Made by a program: the position numbers and the translations under genes. 64,000 nt of DNA. It comes from Flavobacterium sp. CF108 (GTDB lineage: Bacteria > Bacteroidota > Bacteroidia > Flavobacteriales > Flavobacteriaceae). The stretch spans positions 558,001 to 622,000 of the forward strand of contig NZ_FQWW01000002.1 in the NCBI RefSeq assembly GCF_900129795.1, read 5' to 3'. Under the pieces are notes generated by a model, which saw only the letters and a list, made by a program, of their open reading frames with translations, was not told the origin of the DNA and made no database searches. Of the stretch, positions 60,513 through 64,000 are shown in pieces (position 1 is the stretch's first letter; each line of letters begins with the position of its first letter).

Positions 60513-63500
60513 TTAAAAATTTACTTCAACACCCAAAGAAATTGTTCTTGGATTTGGAAAAGATCCTGCATCATATCCTCTTGAAAGTAGTCCGTCACTA
60601 TTAAAATCAGGATCGTAGCCTTTGTATTTTGTGATCGTCAATAAATTCTGTCCATTAAGATATACTCTTGCCTTGTCAATAAATTTGTCTTTTAGAGGAA
60701 TATTATATCCCAATTCCATGGTTTGTAATCTTACATAATCACCACTTTCAATAAATCGGTTTGAGTCTCTTGAATTTCCATTAGGATCACCAATAACCGG
60801 GGCCGGAACGTTAGTATTTGTATTTGTAGGTGTCCAGTAATTCAATTCGTCTGTGTGGTGGTTTGTATATTGCCCAATCATCAAATTACGGTACATGGCA
60901 TTGAAAATTTTATTTCCGCCGCTGCCCTGCCAGAACATTGAGAAATCAAAATTGGCATAAGAAGCGCTAAAATTCATTCCGAAACCGTATTTAGGAATTG
61001 ATACCCCTTGAAAAGTTCTGTCGGCATCTGTAATTGCCCCATCGCCGTTTACATCTTTAAATTTAATATCGCCGGGAGCTGCGCCTGTTTGTGTTGGAGA
61101 AGCTGCAACTTCTGCTGCATTCTGGAAAATACCAATAGCTTCCCATGCAAAAAGTTCACCAACAGATCTTCCTACTTCTGTTTTTGAAACTGCTCCATAA
61201 AGTGGGTTTGAATTCACTCCAATTTTAGTAACTTCATTTTTCAACGTTCCAAAATTTCCTGAGATATCATATTTAAATTTATGATGATGATTACTATATG
61301 ATGCTGTAAATTCAAAACCAGAATTCTTCATATCACCTGCGTTCGTTGTAATATTTGCAGGAAAAGCCCCTGTAGAAAATGGCAATGGCACTCCAACCAA
61401 CATATCAGTAACTTTTTTATTAAAATACTCAGCTGTAAACTGTAAGTCATTGTCTAAAAATCCTAATTCTAATGCGATATTTTTACTAGTTGTTTTTTCC
61501 CAGTGTACATTCGGATCAAGTGCAGCAACCACAGTTGTTCCCGGAGCAAGCGAGTTATTAAAATCATAACCGGCAAAACTGTTTACTGTCGAAGCAAAAA
61601 AGTACTGAGGAATTGTATTATTTCCAATTGTACCATAACCTCCACGAAGTTTAATGTTGCTTACCCATTTTGGCAATTGTAAAAATTTCTCGTTACTAAT
61701 TTTCCAACCTCCTGAGAATGAATAGAAGTTTGCAGAATTATTTATTTCACTAAAAAGAGAAGTTCTGTCTTGTCTAAAATTTGCCTGCAATAAATACCTG
61801 TCATCATAATTATAGTTTAATCTGCTGATGTATGAGATTCCTGCAATTGTAAATTTATACTCACTTGCATTTCTGGCATCAGCATATTGAAGCATCGGAA
61901 TTTCTCCTGGCGTATAACCTACACCTCTTGAATTATATCTGTGATAGTCTCTTTTTTCCTGAATCCAACCTGCAAGAGCGTCAATTTTATGTTTTCCAAG
62001 CGAAACTTCATAAGTCAATAAGTTATTCACAAAAGTTCTTAACTCATTACCTGTTTCTACATCTAAAGAAGCTTCGTCATTTGTAGTAATATAGTACCAG
62101 CCTAAATCACTTGGCGGAATAAATTTTCTGTTTTCCCAGTCTGTTCTGTCGTAACTTACATCCAGTTTATATTTTAATCCTTTTACGATTTCAATTTCTC
62201 CCCACACATCGCCAATGAAACGGTTTCTTTTTCCATTATTTTCAATTAGGTTGTTATACCCAATTGGGTTCATCGAAATCGCTCTTTGGGTCAAATTATC
62301 TGTACCGCCGTATCCGCCCAATCTGTTAGAATCATAAACAGGCATTGTTGGAACCGCGCCTAAAATGTCGCTGATAACGGTTTGTCCCGCATTGTATTCA
62401 TTAAAAATTTCTTTATCAGATTGTGTATAGGCTATTTTTACACCATATTTAAATTTTCCTTTTTTACCATTCAAATTCAAATTAGTTGACAGTCTCTCAT
62501 AATCCTGAGGTGTTTTAACATAACTGGTGTTTTTAAAATAATCTATATTAAAACTGTATGCTATGTTTTCTGCACCTCCGTTAAGTGTAAGAGCCTGATT
62601 TTGTACAACTCCTGTTTGTAACGCTTCTTTCTGCCAGTCTGTGTTTACATTTGTAATATAGGAAGGGCTGTTAGGATCATTTCCCGGTGCAATACTTACC
62701 GGAACACCAGCTCTGATGTCCCTGTTTCTTTCGGCCTCGCTGGTAATTTTTTGATAGCCCGCACGATCTGTAACATCCCATTTTTTAGCTACATTCTGAA
62801 GTCCCACGATTGATTTGAATTTAACATCCATTCGGCCTGCTTTACCTTTTTTTGTTGTAATAATTACAACTCCATTGGCACCGCGAACACCATAAATAGC
62901 AGCCGAAGAAGCATCTTTTAAAACCTGCATCGATTCAATTTCTCCCGGCGCAAAATCGAAAGGAGCATCGACCATAATACCGTCAATTACAAAAAGCGGA
63001 TTATTATTGGTAAATGAAGTTATTCCTCTAATTTTGATATTTACAAAACCTCCCGGCTCACCTGATGATTGCACGGTTACGCCCGGAACTTGTCCTTGCA
63101 GCATTTTTGCCGCATCATAAGTAACTGTTTTTTTAGCCGATTCCATATTTACGACACTCACAGATCCTGTTAAATCAGATTTCTTTTGAGTTCCGTAACC
63201 AATAACAACTACTTCATTTAATTTGTTTGTGTCCTCGCCTAATGCTACGTTTATTTTTAATTGATTTCCTACTGAGATTTCACTAATTTGAAATCCTATA
63301 AATGAATAAACTAAAACATCTGTAGAAGATGCTTTAATCGAATACTCTCCGTCAAATCCAGTTGTGGCAACTGTTTTGGTTCCTTTTATCAAGATGTTTA
63401 CCCCCGGCAAAGGCAGATTGTCTTGTGCCGAAGTAACAACTCCGCTAATCGTTTTGCCTTGAGCCGACATTTGATTAACAGAAAATATTAGCATGCAGAT

Positions 63501-63569
63501 TGCTAAAATCCAGTCTTTTTTTGGCAATAAAAAATTGCAGTAAAAAATTAATTGTTGGTTTGTTATCAT
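60513..63569 (-). CDS. susC: SusC/RagA-type TonB-dependent transporter
   Basis: A 1018-residue outer-membrane transporter. After the signal (ending SVNQMSAQ) comes a carboxypeptidase-regulatory-like domain (ISGVVTSAQDNLPLPGVNIL), a TonB box region near EVVVIGYGTQKKSDLTGSVS, the plug (MLQGQVPGVTVQSSGEPGGF, then NNPLFVIDGIMVD) and a 22-stranded barrel ending SFPNPRTISLGVEVNF. The start at 63569 is accepted, though its first 15 residues are unusual and a shorter start is possible. It imports arabino-oligosaccharides with SusD. The upstream region carries two to three copies of the palindrome also found before araB. Confidence 0.95.
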   Translation of the reverse strand: MITNQQLIFYCNFLLPKKDWILAICMLIFSVNQMSAQGKTISGVVTSAQDNLPLPGVNILIKGTKTVATTGFDGEYSIKASSTDVLVYSFIGFQISEISVGNQLKINVALGEDTNKLNEVVVIGYGTQKKSDLTGSVSVVNMESAKKTVTYDAAKMLQGQVPGVTVQSSGEPGGFVNIKIRGITSFTNNNPLFVIDGIMVDAPFDFAPGEIESMQVLKDASSAAIYGVRGANGVVIITTKKGKAGRMDVKFKSIVGLQNVAKKWDVTDRAGYQKITSEAERNRDIRAGVPVSIAPGNDPNSPSYITNVNTDWQKEALQTGVVQNQALTLNGGAENIAYSFNIDYFKNTSYVKTPQDYERLSTNLNLNGKKGKFKYGVKIAYTQSDKEIFNEYNAGQTVISDILGAVPTMPVYDSNRLGGYGGTDNLTQRAISMNPIGYNNLIENNGKRNRFIGDVWGEIEIVKGLKYKLDVSYDRTDWENRKFIPPSDLGWYYITTNDEASLDVETGNELRTFVNNLLTYEVSLGKHKIDALAGWIQEKRDYHRYNSRGVGYTPGEIPMLQYADARNASEYKFTIAGISYISRLNYNYDDRYLLQANFRQDRTSLFSEINNSANFYSFSGGWKISNEKFLQLPKWVSNIKLRGGYGTIGNNTIPQYFFASTVNSFAGYDFNNSLAPGTTVVAALDPNVHWEKTTSKNIALELGFLDNDLQFTAEYFNKKVTDMLVGVPLPFSTGAFPANITTNAGDMKNSGFEFTASYSNHHHKFKYDISGNFGTLKNEVTKIGVNSNPLYGAVSKTEVGRSVGELFAWEAIGIFQNAAEVAASPTQTGAAPGDIKFKDVNGDGAITDADRTFQGVSIPKYGFGMNFSASYANFDFSMFWQGSGGNKIFNAMYRNLMIGQYTNHHTDELNYWTPTNTNTNVPAPVIGDPNGNSRDSNRFIESGDYVRLQTMELGYNIPLKDKFIDKARVYLNGQNLLTITKYKGYDPDFNSDGLLSRGYDAGSFPNPRTISLGVEVNF

Positions 63570-64000
63570 ACTGGTTTGTTTAAGGTTGGTTTTGTGGTTA
63601 GTTTATAAGTGTTAATTTTACATTTGTAAATTTAAATAAAAAAAATGCGCAAAAACAAATTAATACCGCAAAAAAACATCTAAAAAAAAACACATATCGT
63701 AATTTAAGTGTATTTGTAACATTTAAGAAATTGCTATTTATTTCAAAAAAGAAATGTTTTTGACGAGTTAATTGTGTAAAAACTACACTTTTAATCAAAA
63801 AGTCACTTTTTAATCAAAAAAACAGCCCATCTAAAAAAGATATAAATGAGTTATTTTTTAATCACTTAAACACGATTTATTCACTGTTTTTGTAAATAAA
63901 AACCTAAATAAACAGTTTGTATTTTCAAGTTTTTTCAAAAAACTGTCCTGTATTATCCTGTTTTTGACTTAAAAAAAATCTTAAAAAAGAAAAATGAATG
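63570..64000. promoter_or_regulatory. susC upstream region with multiple AARTGT-N7-ACAYTT palindromes
   Basis: A 431-base region without a credible gene. Palindromes: AAGTGT-N7-ACATTT at 63607-63625; AAGTGT-N7-ACATTT at 63706-63724 with arms extended to TTAAGTGT/ACATTTAA; and a weaker TTGTGT-N7-ACACTT at 63772-63790. The same form occurs at 48029-48047 and 48118-48136 before araB. The last bases contain ATG at 63994, possibly the start of a + strand gene beyond the edge. Confidence 0.55.

Noticed and set aside
63598..63798. Open frame upstream of susC
   Set aside because: Lies in an AT-rich regulatory region with palindromes; phenylalanine-rich and not protein-like.

Overview
The window looks like chromosomal DNA of a Flavobacterium-type Bacteroidota. 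It is AT-rich and lacks Shine-Dalgarno sequences. Several genes carry the Bacteroidota -7 promoter box TAnnTTTG, some with an upstream TTG. The marker genes (RseP, Pth, L25, Prs, Rnc-FabF-AcpP, the IPExxxVDY protein, SusC/SusD) are of flavobacterial type. No phage, IS transposase, CRISPR array or rRNA was seen.

Layout. 1-5170: a truncated Gfo/Idh/MocA dehydrogenase, an Old Yellow Enzyme, RseP, two identical tRNA-Asn genes, and two copies of a REP-like inverted repeat around a small membrane protein. 5443-9503: an accessory patch with an XRE regulator facing a compact AAA+ ATPase/subtilase operon, the best candidate for an undescribed two-protein system. 9600-12920: secreted C1 peptidase, AraC regulator and CPBP protease. 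12968-23924: a minus-strand block of envelope genes (Omp85-like barrel, MetA-type barrel, membrane-bound AraC regulator, DUF4136, DUF2252, DUF1254, a third barrel-like protein, HAD lipoprotein, sulfatase). 24263-39344: mainly housekeeping (pyruvate kinase, RNase III, FabF, ACP, PurN, RNase HI, an ECF sigma factor with small membrane proteins, a PfkB kinase, a long PurF-like protein, SOD, Pth, L25, Prs, tRNA-Leu), plus two tandem copies of a probable small RNA at 35089-35420. 39357-41774: a gene-poor accessory stretch with a DUF1778/GNAT toxin-antitoxin pair and an unrecognised protein. 41999-63569: an OsmC protein, then a complete arabinan/arabinose utilisation locus.

The arabinan locus reads right to left: SusC, SusD, GH43, GH51, GH43, GH43, GH43, GH127, GH51, then AraB, AraD, AraA and an aldose 1-epimerase. 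SusC/SusD should import arabino-oligosaccharides across the outer membrane. The surface and periplasmic glycosidases release L-arabinose, GalM speeds its mutarotation, and AraA-AraB-AraD convert it to D-xylulose-5-phosphate. No inner-membrane arabinose transporter and no regulator gene lie inside the window. However, a palindrome of the form AARTGT-N7-ACAYTT occurs upstream of both araB and susC, twice in each place with an additional weaker match near susC. This suggests one arabinose-responsive regulator controls both transcription units.

Intergenic regions are rich in dispersed inverted repeats of several families, some of which touch or form the ends of coding sequences. Functional calls rest on motifs and family resemblance read by eye; no database search was run.
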